The notes under the pieces: model-generated
The model's input: the letters and a program-made list of their open reading frames with translations, nothing else
Told to the model about the DNA's origin: nothing
Databases searched by the model: none
Part shown: positions 54,166 through 64,000 of the stretch, piece by piece
Layout: each line of letters starts with the position of its first letter
Numbering within the stretch: position 1 is the stretch's first letter
Position numbers and translations under genes: made by a program
NCBI GenBank assembly: GCA_021292165.1
Contig: JAHFWL010000298.1
Coordinates: 124,001-188,000 of the forward strand
Length of the DNA: 64,000 bases
Reading direction: 5' to 3'
Source of the DNA: Shinisaurus crocodilurus
Lineage: Eukaryota > Chordata > Lepidosauria > Squamata > Shinisauridae

Positions 54166-54489
54166 GTAGTAGTAGGCGATCACTCATGACCGAGTAAGAT
54201 TGTCTTCCAGGATAAAATCACAAAAAGAAAATTATGAAAGGAGGAAATTCTAAAAAAAATGTGTAGACTCTAGCGACGGGTCCGTAAGTGACTGTGGAGG
54301 CCAATTCTAGATCCACACAGCTTCTCACAGTGAGGGCAAAGGTTACCAGATGGAAGATGGTCCTGTAAAGGATTCATTTGACGTGCTTTTTGCTTAGCAC
54401 GTTTCTCCCTTTCACCTTGCACTCGGGCTTCTTCGAAGTCCATGGAACCTTTGTGAAAGGCAACCTCCATTTAGATCATTCATTTAGAT
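54166..54489 (-). mobile_element. 3' end of the zinc-finger non-LTR element
   Basis: - strand codes KGSMDFEEARVQGEREKRAK, then CPHCEKLCGSRIGLHSHLRT, with the same 3' UTR as 28916 onward. It splits a CR1 fragment. Confidence 0.88.
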
Positions 54490-54575
54490 CCATCCTGAAT
54501 CTCCCACCAGTCAGCTTCATGGGATGACCCCTTTGGGTTCTAGTATTATGAGAGAGGGAGAAAAATGTGTTTTCT
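54490..54575 (-). mobile_element. CR1-like LINE fragment
   Basis: CTGAATCTCCCACCAGTCAG and GGTTCTAGTATTATGAGAGA, reversed. Confidence 0.75.
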
Positions 54576-54597
54576 GTATTCTTATTACAAACCTCTG

Positions 54598-54974
54598 ATT
54601 ATTTATTTATTTATTTATGTATTTAAAATATTTCCTGGCCGCCTTTCAGGGCAGAAGCCCTCCCAAGGTGGCTTACAGCAACAAAACACATAAAAACGAT
54701 ACAAAGTTAAGAGCGATAAAAACCCACAGCAAAATCAGCATTAAAACAGCAAGAAAAACACCAGCAGCAGCAATCGTAACGGGAAAAGGCCAGAGTAAAA
54801 ATAGGAAGCTTTCAAGGCCTTCTTCAAAGCCTGCAATGATGGAGCATGGTGCCCCCCCCAAAGGCAACTTTTCCCAGAGGTCTGGGGCCACTGCACAGAA
54901 GGCCCTCTCATTTGTACTCAGCCACCGAAGTGAGGTCACTGCTGGGCAAATGAGAAGGGCCTTGCATGCAAGGG
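54598..54974 (-). mobile_element. L2-related LINE C-terminus and 3' UTR
   Basis: - strand codes RWLSTNERAFCAVAPDLWEK and LPLGGAP, with a reversed 3' UTR of AATAAAAACA-like decamers and GAAGCCCTCCCAAGGTGGCT. Related to 21140-21590. Confidence 0.7.
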
Positions 54975-55145
54975 GAGGGACCACAGCTCAGTAGCAGAGC
55001 ATGCAGAAGGTCCCAGGTACAGACCCCAGCATCCCCAGTTAAAAGGAGCAGGCAGCAGGCAATGGGAAAGCCCTTTCTCCACCCGAGACCCTAGAGAGGT
55101 ACCACCCACCTAAGTTAACAAGACTGGACTAGTTCTACCCAATAG
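54975..55145 (+). mobile_element. tRNA-derived SINE
   Basis: AGGGACCACAGCTCAGTAGC (A-box side), GCAGAAGGTCCCAGGTACAG (B-box side) and AGCCCTTTCTCCACCCGAGA in the body. Confidence 0.65.
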
Positions 55146-55371
55146 CCTGACAAGGGATAAGGGCTGCACCATCAAGGTTTCAGTCAGAGGCAGCGGGAGT
55201 GGGGGAAGAATCCCTGGGAAAGTGATCCCAATGGGACGGGAGGAAGAGTTCTGGATGGGGGGGGGAGCCAGCCTCTAAGGCAGCTTCCAAAAGTTCCAAA
55301 AGTTGGGTAAAGGGTAAGCAGGGGAAAGTTTCAAGTGGTTCCAAGTGGCCTCTTTTTGGCTGCTTTTCAAG

Positions 55372-55454
55372 AACGTTGCCACCATACTCACAGATGTGAC
55401 TTTGATCCATGCCTCATTTCCTGGTGTTTTGCCTGAAGATAAATTCAATAAATA
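55372..55454 (+). promoter_or_regulatory. Proximal promoter of defensin-like gene BD-C
   Basis: TTTCCTGG at 55417-55424 stands 30 bp before AATAAATA (55447-55454). The other two genes have TATAAATA at that point. CACAGATGTGAC is a diverged form of the CAGAGATGTAA block. Confidence 0.6.
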
Positions 55455-55541
55455 CCAGGGGCTCTCTGCACACCAGACTCTGCCAGAACCTCTGGAGCTC
55501 TCTACTTTCATTGACGTTGAGGTCATAGCCAGTGTTCAACT

Positions 55542-57010
55542 ATGAAGACCCTCTGCCTTGCCCTTTTCCTCACCTTCCTGGTTTCCCTGGGCAAGCTCAA
55601 TCCATTGTTCACCGAACACCTGCAATCCAACGACGATTATGAGCGTAATGCTTATCAGGCAGATGGTAAGTTGAACTTAAGAATTATACTTCATGTAGGG
55701 CGCAATCCTCTGCATGTTTAGACAGAAAAAAGTCCTACAACTCCCAGCATTTCCCACCCAGCATTGCTGGCTGGGGAATATTGGGAGTTGTAGGACTTTT
55801 TTTTCTGTCTAAAGTAGGATTGTGCTTTTTCAGTGTGTAATCCCCCCCCCCCCCTGTATTTTATTGCATTGTACATCGCTCAGAGTGGCCGGATGTCTGG
55901 CAGATGGGCAATTCATAAATATAACAAAATAAATAAATAAATAAATAAATAATAATCCTAGAATGAATCCTAGAATGAATCACACATGTTTTCAGTGGAG
56001 CTAACTACTGATTAGAAATGCATATGCTCTTGCCATTGGAGGATTAAGGAAAAAGAATGTTTTGAAAGGCAGAAAAAATGCCTATTATATTTACTTTGAT
56101 ATCGCCCAGGGTGGCCAGGTGACCGGCCAGATGGGCGATTCATAAATGTAATAATAAATAAATAAATAAATCAGTTCAGATACGCACATCTTCCTCTCAG
56201 CCACTCCCTGAAAAATACTAGGGCTTGATATAAGATCAAAGGATAACTATTTTAAATGGATATATAATTAACCAAAGTAATTAAAACCAAAGTAATAAAA
56301 TTGGGTAGGCATATTTACTTTTTGCTTCATAGGACTTATTTCCAAGTAAATATGTATATGCTCAGGAATTGGATTTTTTGAAATTTTGAAATGTTGCTGC
56401 GGGAATTTAACTTTGGGAGCTACTGAAGTCTACTGTTTTGTCAATTTTAACAATACTGTTTTAACTTTTGATCTGCCAAATTAATACTTTAGCAGCTTTT
56501 TACCCCAGCCCTGCCCCCTACATGCAATAGCTCTGGGTGTAATGAGCAACAAGATCTCATTAAAAGATTCAAGATTTGATTCTTGCAAGCAAATTGAAGT
56601 TGAATGAATTCATTGATGTGCTTTTCCTCCCTGAAAACTTTTTTTTTTGGTTTTGTTTTCAGCTTCACATGTCATTCTGATCTCTCACCGACTCAGGTCA
56701 AACTAGTTCTGCTTGTAAAAGTGTTTTCCCGAGCAAAAACTAGGGTTAAGGAAAGGGGAGAATCCTTCTTGTTTATAGTTTTCCTATTGATAAGCAACAG
56801 GATAATAAATGCTGCCTTCTTCTTCTTCTACTACTTCTTTTTAATGCAGAGAAGGGACTGATAACCACAACCCGAGATGGGGCGATTTCTTGCCTTGGCC
56901 CTTGGGGGTACTGCTTAATACGGAAATACCAGTGTGTCTCAGGCTTCGTGATCAAGCAGAGATTCAACAACTGTCCAAATAACCACACACTAAAATGCTG
57001 TGTCATGTGA
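55542..57010 (+). CDS. Beta-defensin-like peptide precursor BD-C (two exons, 94 aa)
   Basis: Predicted secreted cationic peptide. Exon 1 is 55542-55665 (donor GTAAGT at 55666), the intron is 1184 bp, phase 1, and exon 2 is 56850-57010 after TTAATGCAG, ending in TGA. The signal peptide is about residues 1-17 (MKTLCLALFLTFLVSLG). The propiece (about 18-54) is acidic (QSNDDYERNAYQADE). Cysteines at 56, 63, 70, 83, 91 and 92 give the 6-6-12-7-0 spacing, with G-Y-C before Cys2 and KCCVM at the end. From Cys56 on there are five Lys/Arg and no Asp or Glu, so the charge is about +5. The intron contains an M2 MITE and two short L2 tails. The frame and splice sites are intact, but the TATA box and poly(A) signal have drifted from the sister genes. 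Confidence 0.88.
55699..55825. mobile_element. Palindromic MITE, family M2, in the BD-C intron
   Basis: GCGCAATCCTCTGCATG ... AAAGTCCTACAACTCCC ... GGGAGTTGTAGGACTTTTTT ... GTAGGATTGTGC. Confidence 0.75.
55850..55955 (+). mobile_element. L2 LINE 3' tail
   Basis: TACATCGCTCAGAGTGGCCG and CAGATGGGCAATTCATAAAT, with an (AAAT)n tail. Confidence 0.75.
56095..56172 (+). mobile_element. L2 LINE 3' tail
   Basis: ATCGCCCAGGGTGGCCAGGT, GGCCAGATGGGCGATTCATA and an (AAAT)n tail. Confidence 0.8.
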
Positions 57011-57379
57011 AGAAATGGACGAGGTGCTAAAATATCCTGAGGGGAATTATTTCACGTCCTCAAGAAGAAGGATCTCTTTCACGCCTTCCAGAAAAAAGAA
57101 ATCATTTGGTGGCATGTACTTTCTTTCCTTTCCTTTTTTTTAAATAACAGCCCCTTCATTTAAGAGTCTTGGTTTGCTTCATGTTCTCTGCTTACTGCAT
57201 GCAAGGGGCCGGGGGAGTTAATCTGAGATCATGCCATCAATTCTTCAGTTTGGGCTTTATGTTAGATGGATAGATTGGGACAGGCTGTCCGTGTAAGTCG
57301 GCCTTGAAAAATTAGGTTGAATCCAGATTTAGGCATGTGCAACTGGACTGAGGGAAGCAGACTTCCTGGCACCTCCTCC
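57011..57379 (+). other. BD-C 3' UTR and downstream duplicated sequence
   Basis: No canonical AATAAA is found where the sister genes have it; the corresponding words read CCTTCCAGAAAAAAGAAATC. The stretch 57160-57300 still resembles the 3' flanks of BD-A and BD-B (TTAGATGGATAGATTGGGA, as at 37040). Confidence 0.6.
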
Positions 57380-57537
57380 TCAGCTTGTCTGAGTGTGGAA
57401 ATCTAAGCAGGGTCAGGCCTGGTTATTACTTGGATTGGAGACCCCTCCTCTAGTTTCCTGCATTGAGCAGGGGGTTGGACTCAATAGCCTTGTGGGCTCC
57501 TTCCAACTCTATGATCTACGAAATCTATGAAATCTAT
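57380..57537 (+). mobile_element. 5S-rRNA-derived SINE with CR1 tail
   Basis: CTCAGCTTGTCTGAGTGTGG, AATCTAAGCAGGGTCAGGCC, TGGTTATTACTTGGATTGGA, then GCATTGAGCAGGGGGTTGGA and an ATCTATGAA tail. Confidence 0.85.
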
Positions 57538-57892
57538 GGTAGCCTCCCCAGCCCCCTGACAATGCTACACAGTGGGTCAGGGGACCTTCCTGAATGGGGT
57601 GAGCTGTGGTGCGGCAGTGAAAGGAGGGATTCCAGGAAATCTAGTAGAGGCAGACTCCATGAAAGGAGCCCTTCCATCAGTGGAAGGAAGAACCTGGATT
57701 CAACCCATTGGTTCCAGTGCCCAAGAATTGTTTGATAGGGAGGGGGCCGCAGCACAGATGTGTAACACCTGCTCCCTCCCACACACATACCACCCATCCC
57801 ATGCCATACATCTGATCTCATGAGTCATGAAAGAAAACCTATTTTAATTCTGAAATGACATGTTTGTGTGTGATTGAAATAGCACAGTGGCC
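57538..57892. other. Unassigned sequence
   Basis: Overlapping open frames on both strands, none with a family signature. Confidence 0.4.
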
Positions 57893-58590
57893 TGCAGAAG
57901 AATGTAAGCAGAGCTCTGCTGGATAAGACCAAAGGTCTATCTAGTCCAGCATTCTGTTCCCAGCCAGATGCCTACAAGAAGCACACACGTAGGACATGAG
58001 CACAATAGCACCCTCCCGTTTGTGTTCCCCAGCAGCTGGGGTGTACATAGGCATATGCTGCCTTTGATCCTTGAGGTGACATTTAGCCATCAGGGCTACT
58101 AGCTGTTGATAGCCTCATCCTCCATGGTTTTGTCTAATCATCTCTTGAAGCCATCTAAGTTGGTGGCCATCACTACATCTTGTGGCAAGGAATTCCACAA
58201 TTTAACTGTGCACTGAGTGAAGATGTACTTCTTTTTATCCATTCTGAATCTCCCACCAATCAACTTCATGGGATGACCCCACTGGGTTCTAGTATTATGA
58301 GAGAGGGAGAGATGCCTCCCTATCCACTTTCTCCACACCATGCATAATTCTATCATGCCCCCTATTACGCCACCCTTTTTTCAGAACTAGCCACAAACAT
58401 CAAAACCTTTCTTCATAGGAGAGTCACTCTGGTCCTCTGATCATTATTTACCTGATTCCCTGGTCATGATTTCAGGTGCCCTGATTTCTGTACCTTTTCC
58501 AGCTGTGCAATATCCTACCTGAGGTATGGTGACCAGAACTGTACACAGCATTCCAAATGTGACTGCCATACAGTATATATATTTGTATAA
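57893..58590 (-). mobile_element. CR1-like LINE, about 700 bp of 3' part
   Basis: Reversed: CTGCTGGATAAGACCAAAGG, TTGAAGCCATCTAAGTTGGT, CTGAATCTCCCACCAATCAA, GGTTCTAGTATTATGAGAGA, and an older upstream part with GAGGTATGGTGACCAGAACT. Confidence 0.85.
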
Positions 58591-58833
58591 CGGCATTACG
58601 GTTGCATAAGGGCATTATATATTGGGGCTTTTCTACTATGGTCCCAAACACCCACCCTGCTTTTTGGGGCTATTTTTGTTTTAACATACCATCCAGTCCG
58701 AAGAAGAGTCCCACAAGGCTTGCTGACCATTCTGTAATGTTTGAGTTGGTCCTAATAAAAATATCCTGTCAATATGTCTATTTGTTTTATTCTAGTGGAC
58801 CAAGGAGCCTACAAACGTCTTATAAATAGACCA

Positions 58834-58925
58834 AGGCTACAATCCTATACATACTTTTCTGAAAGTAAGCCCTATTGAACTCAATAGTGCTTACTTCCAA
58901 GTAGACATGCATATGATTGCACTAC
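58834..58925. repeat. Short dispersed repeat (MITE-like)
   Basis: GGCTACAATCCTATACATAC ... AGTAAGCCCTATTGAACTCA ... GCATATGATTGCA. Confidence 0.6.
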
Positions 58926-59238
58926 ATTTCACCCTATATTGAAATCATTTTCATCTTGTTTTTGCTCATCTACTTCCCTAGTTAGCATATTGCCTGAGCC
59001 AGACTGCAGAGAGGCCTTGTCTGTTTTGAAAAACTGGAGGATTGATTGAAGTATTTTTGGTTCTTTTAGTCCCTTTGTTGAATCTCCTCGTGTTTCTGGC
59101 TGACTGGTTTGTATTTATAGGAAGACATGGCAGCATGGTGTGTGTCTGTGAACTAGACATTTACTCATATATATTTTGGGCCGAAGGTCATTGCTGAGCT
59201 GGGATTTCAACTTGGGTCTTCCCAACTGTATTCTGATA
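58926..59238. other. Unassigned sequence
   Basis: No gene recognised. Confidence 0.4.
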
Positions 59239-59246
59239 CTCTAATG

Positions 59247-59367
59247 CAGGGTCCCTAGATGTTGCTAGAGTACAGCTCCCAGAATCCCTTGCCATTAGCC
59301 ATGCTGGCTGGGTATTCTGGGAACTTTAGGCCAGCAACATCTGGGGACCCAAGGTTGGAGAGCCCTG
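59247..59367. mobile_element. Palindromic hAT MITE, family M1, diverged copy
   Basis: Same arm design (CAACATCTGGGGACCCAAGG, TTGGAGAGCCCTG) but much diverged. Target duplication CTCTAATG (59239-59246) and CTCCAATG (59368-59375). Confidence 0.82.
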
Positions 59368-59375
59368 CTCCAATG

Positions 59376-60325
59376 ACTACACCATATTGAAAGTGATATA
59401 CCAAAGATATAGATGTCAAAGAAGAAGGGAAAAGCTACAGGTCATGTCAAATATTTATTAGAGAATTTGGTGTCCCATGACTTTTTTTAAAAGATGTGTT
59501 CTTTCTCAGGGGCAGAATACTATCTGGAAAAAGCTTTAATCTGAAACTCTGCAATGAACAGGAGTGGGGGGGACTTGTAGAAAGTCTGAAGCCTTGTGTA
59601 GATCACATGAAATTAGGGGGAAATCAATCAGTGGAGAGGAGATTGGGTTTTCGCCCTCTGGCTCTACACCCAACATCAGTTCATACATTTGTCTGCATAA
59701 TGCCTACAGAGGATACAGGCTGTATTGCGGAGTCTATGTGTGTACAGCTTGTTGCATGTACATTGGCTTAATGCAGAGATGGAAGTCAAAAGTGGGACCT
59801 CGGGGAGTGACCATATGCCCTCCCCGCCATGCTTTGATTCTCCCCAGACTTCCATGTCATCTGCACAGGGGTATGGACTTCCCAATTGCTCCCAAAAGTG
59901 TTTCCTCTCACAAAGCTTCACCCTTCTGTTTCTTCTTGCATTTCTCCTCTCCTCAAGGTTAATTTGCAAGTACTTCTGAGACTTGGCAACCAACTGAAGA
60001 TCTTTTCACTGATTAATAATTTCTGAGGATTTGCTATAACCACATCAGATTACCAAATGTTTGCACAATGGAGAAGCTAAAGGAAGGCTCCCCCTCCCCC
60101 CAGGAAGCCCTGTGTAAACAGAAAGGGTGAGGCTCCTCTCTGAAGTGGACAGATAAGGCCAATTTCTGCAAACAGTTACCGAAATTCAGGACCCTTCACA
60201 GTCCCACAGCTTCATTTCTTCTTGTTCCAGGTGGTCTGTAGAGCTTTGGCTGGGTTGTAGCAATTCTCTGTACATAGCCCCAGGACAGAAATTAAAGTGG
60301 CATGACCCCTGCAAAACTGGCTTGG
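59376..60325. other. Unassigned sequence
   Basis: No gene is assigned. A frame at 59564-59962 has a short Cys-rich stretch near 59690-59760 that does not fit a defensin. Confidence 0.4.
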
Positions 60326-60575
60326 CAGTACCCAGGGTTGGACTGAACTCCCTCGCCCCTCCAGTGGTGCCCACCATCTTGAAGGAGGTGGTGTTGCATC
60401 CACTCTTTAAAAAAACATCCCTTGTTCCAGAGGTTTATACCAAATACTGCCTAGTCACTAACACCCCTTTCCTGAGCAAGGTAGTTGAGAGGATGGTGGT
60501 TGGGCGATTGCAGACATGATCTCTAATGTGATGGGTTGGATGAGGGCCAACAAACTGAGATGGAATCCTGACAAG
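60326..60575 (+). mobile_element. L2 LINE fragment with internal deletion
   Basis: Codes PTILKEVVLHPLFKKTSLVP and NTPFLSKVVERMVVGRLQT, then jumps to a WMRANKLRWNPDK-like block, so most of the reverse transcriptase is missing. Confidence 0.75.
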
Positions 60576-61859
60576 TCAGTGTTCTGCCAAAGGCAGCAGT
60601 TCCTTTTAGGAGCTAGAGACAATGAGCACACTTATAGGTGAAGGTTGAAAAGTGTTATTAGCAAACTACACAGGAAAGAGATTACAGAAGGAAGATAGAT
60701 GCAGAGTACAATGCTTACATCTCTCCTGTTGTTGGGAACCCCTTAAAGAAATGGCAACGGATGGACTCTCTGGCCAGCACACAGCACCTTCTGCAGTTAG
60801 GTCTGTGTCGAGGTTCCGCCCTCCTAAGGATTCCCTAATCTTATATAGGTTTTCCGTGTTTACAATAATCACACCTGCTCTCATTAAACTAGACAAGATT
60901 AATGAGTTTTGCACATAACTAATTGGGGAAGAATCTCAACAGATGGTGGCATATACATCTTAGACACTCCCATATCAGGTTCCCAGGCCATCTGATGGTA
61001 AACAATCCTTCTAAGTTGACCACAAGACCACCTGGAGCCACTCAGTTCCCAGGTCACCTAGAGCCCTCTAGGTGATCAACCTCCACTTACCTAAGCCATT
61101 GAAATCTGGCCAGCTGATAACCAAGTTCCTTTCCAATTTTATGTCATTGAAGTCCAGCGCACTGATAATAGGCTGTGCTTCTAATTGTCAGCTAGCATCT
61201 TTGCCAAGCTTAAGGCTCTCCAAGAACAGACTTTAACTGGCAATCTCCTCATGGTGAACTCTAAATAGTATGATCTCACTGGTATTAAACACTAAATAGT
61301 AAAAGACAGCAAAATCACCCAACAAATTCAGGCCTACTAGAGACACAAAGAGCAGGTATATTCATACAACCCAGACACAAATACAACAATGGTCATACAC
61401 CACTGTCTCCTTGAAATCACAGTGGGCTTCCGGCCTTTTCCACTACACTACACCCCTCGTTGTATACTATTTTGTTACTTACTTATAATATCTCATAAAT
61501 TTTATGTCTCTAAATTAAAATCTGCACATTGGCATCCAGTCATACTTACGAAGAAAATAATCACAGGATGCCATACTAAGCTTAAAATATTTTTAAGTGT
61601 GAAATTCTGCTGATTTCAAGGAATAGAAATATACGTACAATCTTCTATCATCATAAGAAGCAGCAGCTATAGCCATGCTATATTACTGTGTATTCCAGAA
61701 GGAAACAATAAGAATAACAGTTTTCACAATATTTACAGAGTAAGGCGGGTAAAGCATGCTCAACATCCATTAATGATGCATGGCCAAAAAGATGCCACAG
61801 TTCTAGTAATTTGTCTGTGGGAAACAGATCAATATCTGCTTCTTCATCTAGAGGTGGGT
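60576..61859. other. Unassigned sequence, possibly LTR-related
   Basis: Begins TGTTCTGCCAAAGGCAGCAG (an inverted-end look) and shows no coding potential. No matching second LTR or target duplication was found. Confidence 0.3.
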
Positions 61860-62047
61860 CATGGCTTACGCTGGCTCAGCTTGTCTGAGCGTGGAAAGCT
61901 AAGAAGGGTCAAGCCTGGTTATTACATGGATGGGAGACCCCTCCTCTAGTTTCCAGCAATGAGCAGGGGGTTGGACTCGATAGCCTTGTAGGCTCCTTCC
62001 AACTCTATGATCTATGAAATCTATGAAATCTATGAAATCTATGAAAT
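61860..62047 (+). mobile_element. 5S-rRNA-derived SINE with CR1 tail
   Basis: GCTTACGCTGGCTCAGCTTG, TCTGAGCGTGGAAAGCTAAG, CTGGTTATTACATGGATGGG, GAGCAGGGGGTTGGACTCGA, ending in four ATCTATGAA units. Confidence 0.88.
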
Positions 62048-62069
62048 AGGGAGCCCCCCCACAGCCCTT

Positions 62070-63780
62070 CCCAAAATGGTTCATGCTTTAGCTGCACCAG
62101 TACTAGGCAAGGGCATTCTGAATGCGGTCCACGTACTATACTTAACAATCTCCAATAACATTTCTACATGTCAGCCATCAGCACAGTGTTGCGCGACACT
62201 CAGTTTGGATCCAAGATCCCTTATGCTTCTACTTGTTACGCATGTTGGCGCACGCTCCTAAGAAATGACGCCAACTGGGGGGAGCAACATGGACTGTATG
62301 CTTCTCTGTCATCCTGACACCTCTTGTGGGAATATATGGAAACTGCACATTACTCTTGGTGTTTCAGCTTTGTGATCTCTAAGCAGACTGGGGAAACCAT
62401 GCCAGCAACCGGCACCCAATACATGGCTCCTGGTCCTGTGCTGAGGGTCTCCCCGGCCTGGTTAGGTTGGCTTGGGAACAGAACCCACACTCATTGTCCT
62501 GGAGTCAAATCACTATCTGTAGGCCCAAACCCTTTCCTACTGGGGAACCGTACACACCCAATTCCTCATCACAATGTCTTTCGGTTATCAATTCTGATAC
62601 ATTTCACTCTTGAACTTTCACAGCCATCTATGTGCAGCAGCCTAACAAGCTGTTAAAGCATCAACTGAATGGTACAACTTATTAAGTTTGCCTACCCCAT
62701 ATAATGCAAACATACAAATCAGAAAGGTAACACTCATCAATACAGAGACAGGGTGAAACATAATAGAAAGAATCTCAGATCTAGAATCACTCCAGCCCAC
62801 AAGTATGTCTCACCAATTACATTCAGGAAGAATTTATATTGACTCATATTCTTTTCTTCTGGCACAGTGCTCACTGATAAACATACAAGGTTAATCTTAA
62901 ACTATAACTCTAGGCCCATATGTAGGTCATTCTAACTCATGCTCACGATGCACAAATCTGGCTTTCATGCCGGCTGTAAAAGCATCTTGATCTGGCCCCT
63001 GAAAATTGCCAGAATAAACTGCAGCCTGGGTTGCCACGTGCTGTAGCAACTGCCCAACCTCTACTGCATCCTGCCATGGCTGGACTGTTTGTCCCTCCCA
63101 GTCCATCACATCAGGGCACTGAGTTTGCACAGCCAATGTTGCGGGACACCCTGGGATTCCTGTAGTCCCCCCCCCACACACAAGCTTTCTTTGCAAAATA
63201 TAAGTGGCTGTTCAACCTGGCTTCTCACAAACTCACTCAGGGGTCTGGTCCAGCCAAGGCACTTCACTTCAGATTCGAGGATACTCAGGATGAAACAAAA
63301 GCCACTTGTGTCAAAGGTATCATACAGTTTATTGAATACAATGATGACATATGGATGCAGAAAATAAACAAGAAAAAGAAAGCTTACACTCCCCTCACCT
63401 GTGGCCACATTAGTTCCCTGAATAGGCCAGGAGATGCTCTGTTGGGCCTTCAGTTGCTTGGGTGAGCGACGCATCGATTTCTCTCCCCAAGCCAAGAACA
63501 GAGGAAGAAGGCATCTGCCAGGGCGAAGCGAAGCTACTTCAGTTCTCACAGTGAAAGCAGTCCTTATCTAAGGAATGTAACTTTAAGGCAATTATCTTTG
63601 GTGTTCTTCTTAACAAGCTGAAGGCCAATAAGGTCTTGGCATAGCTCCCAGAAACTATGCTGGCTTTTAGACACTGGAAAAGTTCACTACACTACCTGTT
63701 AAACCTTAACTTGGCTGCATCCAGACAAATGGAAGAAGTGGCATTAGTTAACACTTCTCCAGTTTTATTAGGTTGATTTG
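62070..63780 (-). mobile_element. Possible degraded LTR-retroelement or endogenous retrovirus fragment
   Basis: On the - strand a poly(A)-signal-containing, LTR-like stretch (about 63240-63700) is followed by an open frame of 89 codons (63196 to 62927) rich in Gln and Trp, of the sort seen in gag-like regions. Stop-broken sequence follows to about 62070. No second LTR, protease or polymerase motif was identified, so this is a tentative, non-functional remnant. Confidence 0.3.
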
Positions 63781-63819
63781 GGTAGATTATCTACATCATG
63801 TGTAAAGTATGGGTGTATC

Positions 63820-64000
63820 ATGAACCTGGTGTTGGCTCGCGGCTCTCCGTGGCTCACCTCTCTGCTGCGGCGGCCTCCCGTGCTTGATCTTCTGAGCGGC
63901 GTGAAGTGTTCTCCGCACCGCTCAAGCTGACAGAGATCGAGCCTGTCGGCCCCCCATCGCGTCACTTCTGGTGCGGCCGGCACGCTGGACCCCCGCACTA
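63820..64000. repeat. GC-rich repeat, family Z-like, cut by the window edge
   Basis: CpG-rich block with GCGTCACTTCTGGTGCGGCC and GGCACGCTGGACCCCCGC, similar in composition and words to 52925-53320 and 6690-7040. Confidence 0.5.

Noticed and set aside
57463..57823. Three overlapping open frames of 83-95 aa on both strands
   Set aside because: They begin inside a 5S-SINE tail and overlap one another on opposite strands; no family features.
59564..59962. Possible fourth defensin (CGVYVCTACC stretch near 59725-59755)
   Set aside because: The cysteine spacing does not fit the 6-6-12-7 frame, no signal-peptide exon or acceptor with the right phase was found, and the flanks do not resemble the other genes.

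Overview
The window is vertebrate nuclear DNA, most likely from a squamate reptile (lizard or snake). This rests on the repeats: many Sauria-type tRNA SINEs, lizard-type L2 and CR1 LINEs, 5S-rRNA-headed SINEs with CR1 tails, and hAT-type MITEs. No prokaryotic operon, CRISPR array, functional rRNA or tRNA gene was seen. Family or genus cannot be fixed from the sequence alone.

The only convincing host genes are three two-exon beta-defensin-like peptide genes, all on the + strand in the right-hand half. They are BD-A (32951..36836, 108 aa), BD-B (40493..45861, 99 aa) and BD-C (55542..57010, 94 aa). Each has an exon for signal peptide plus propiece, a phase-1 intron (3.6, 5.1 and 1.2 kb), and a second exon with the six-cysteine domain. 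All three share the spacing C-x6-C-x6-C-x12-C-x7-CC, which is longer in the second and third loops than the classical beta-defensin pattern. They also share a proximal promoter block, a TATA-type box about 100 bp before the ATG, and related 3' UTRs. They therefore look like tandem duplicates of one secreted antimicrobial or toxin-like peptide gene. The predicted cysteine domains differ sharply in charge: about +7, 0 and +5.

Layout: 1-32 kb is a gene-free repeat landscape. It holds dispersed families X and Y (forming inverted pairs at 10-13 kb and 16-18.5 kb), L2 fragments, hAT MITEs with exact 8-bp target duplications, a GC-rich hairpin/GCC-rich block at 13.2-13.8 kb, a young L2 copy at 26.8-28.2 kb, a zinc-finger non-LTR element at 28.9-30.0 kb and a solo LTR at 31.1-31.6 kb. 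The defensin cluster spans 32.7-57.3 kb, and its introns and spacers are full of SINEs, CR1, L2 and MITEs. From 57.3 to 64 kb there are more repeats, a poorly recognised LTR-element-like stretch on the - strand (62-63.8 kb) and a GC-rich repeat at the right edge.

Most other open reading frames are LINE coding remnants, low-complexity reading frames or opposite-strand shadows.
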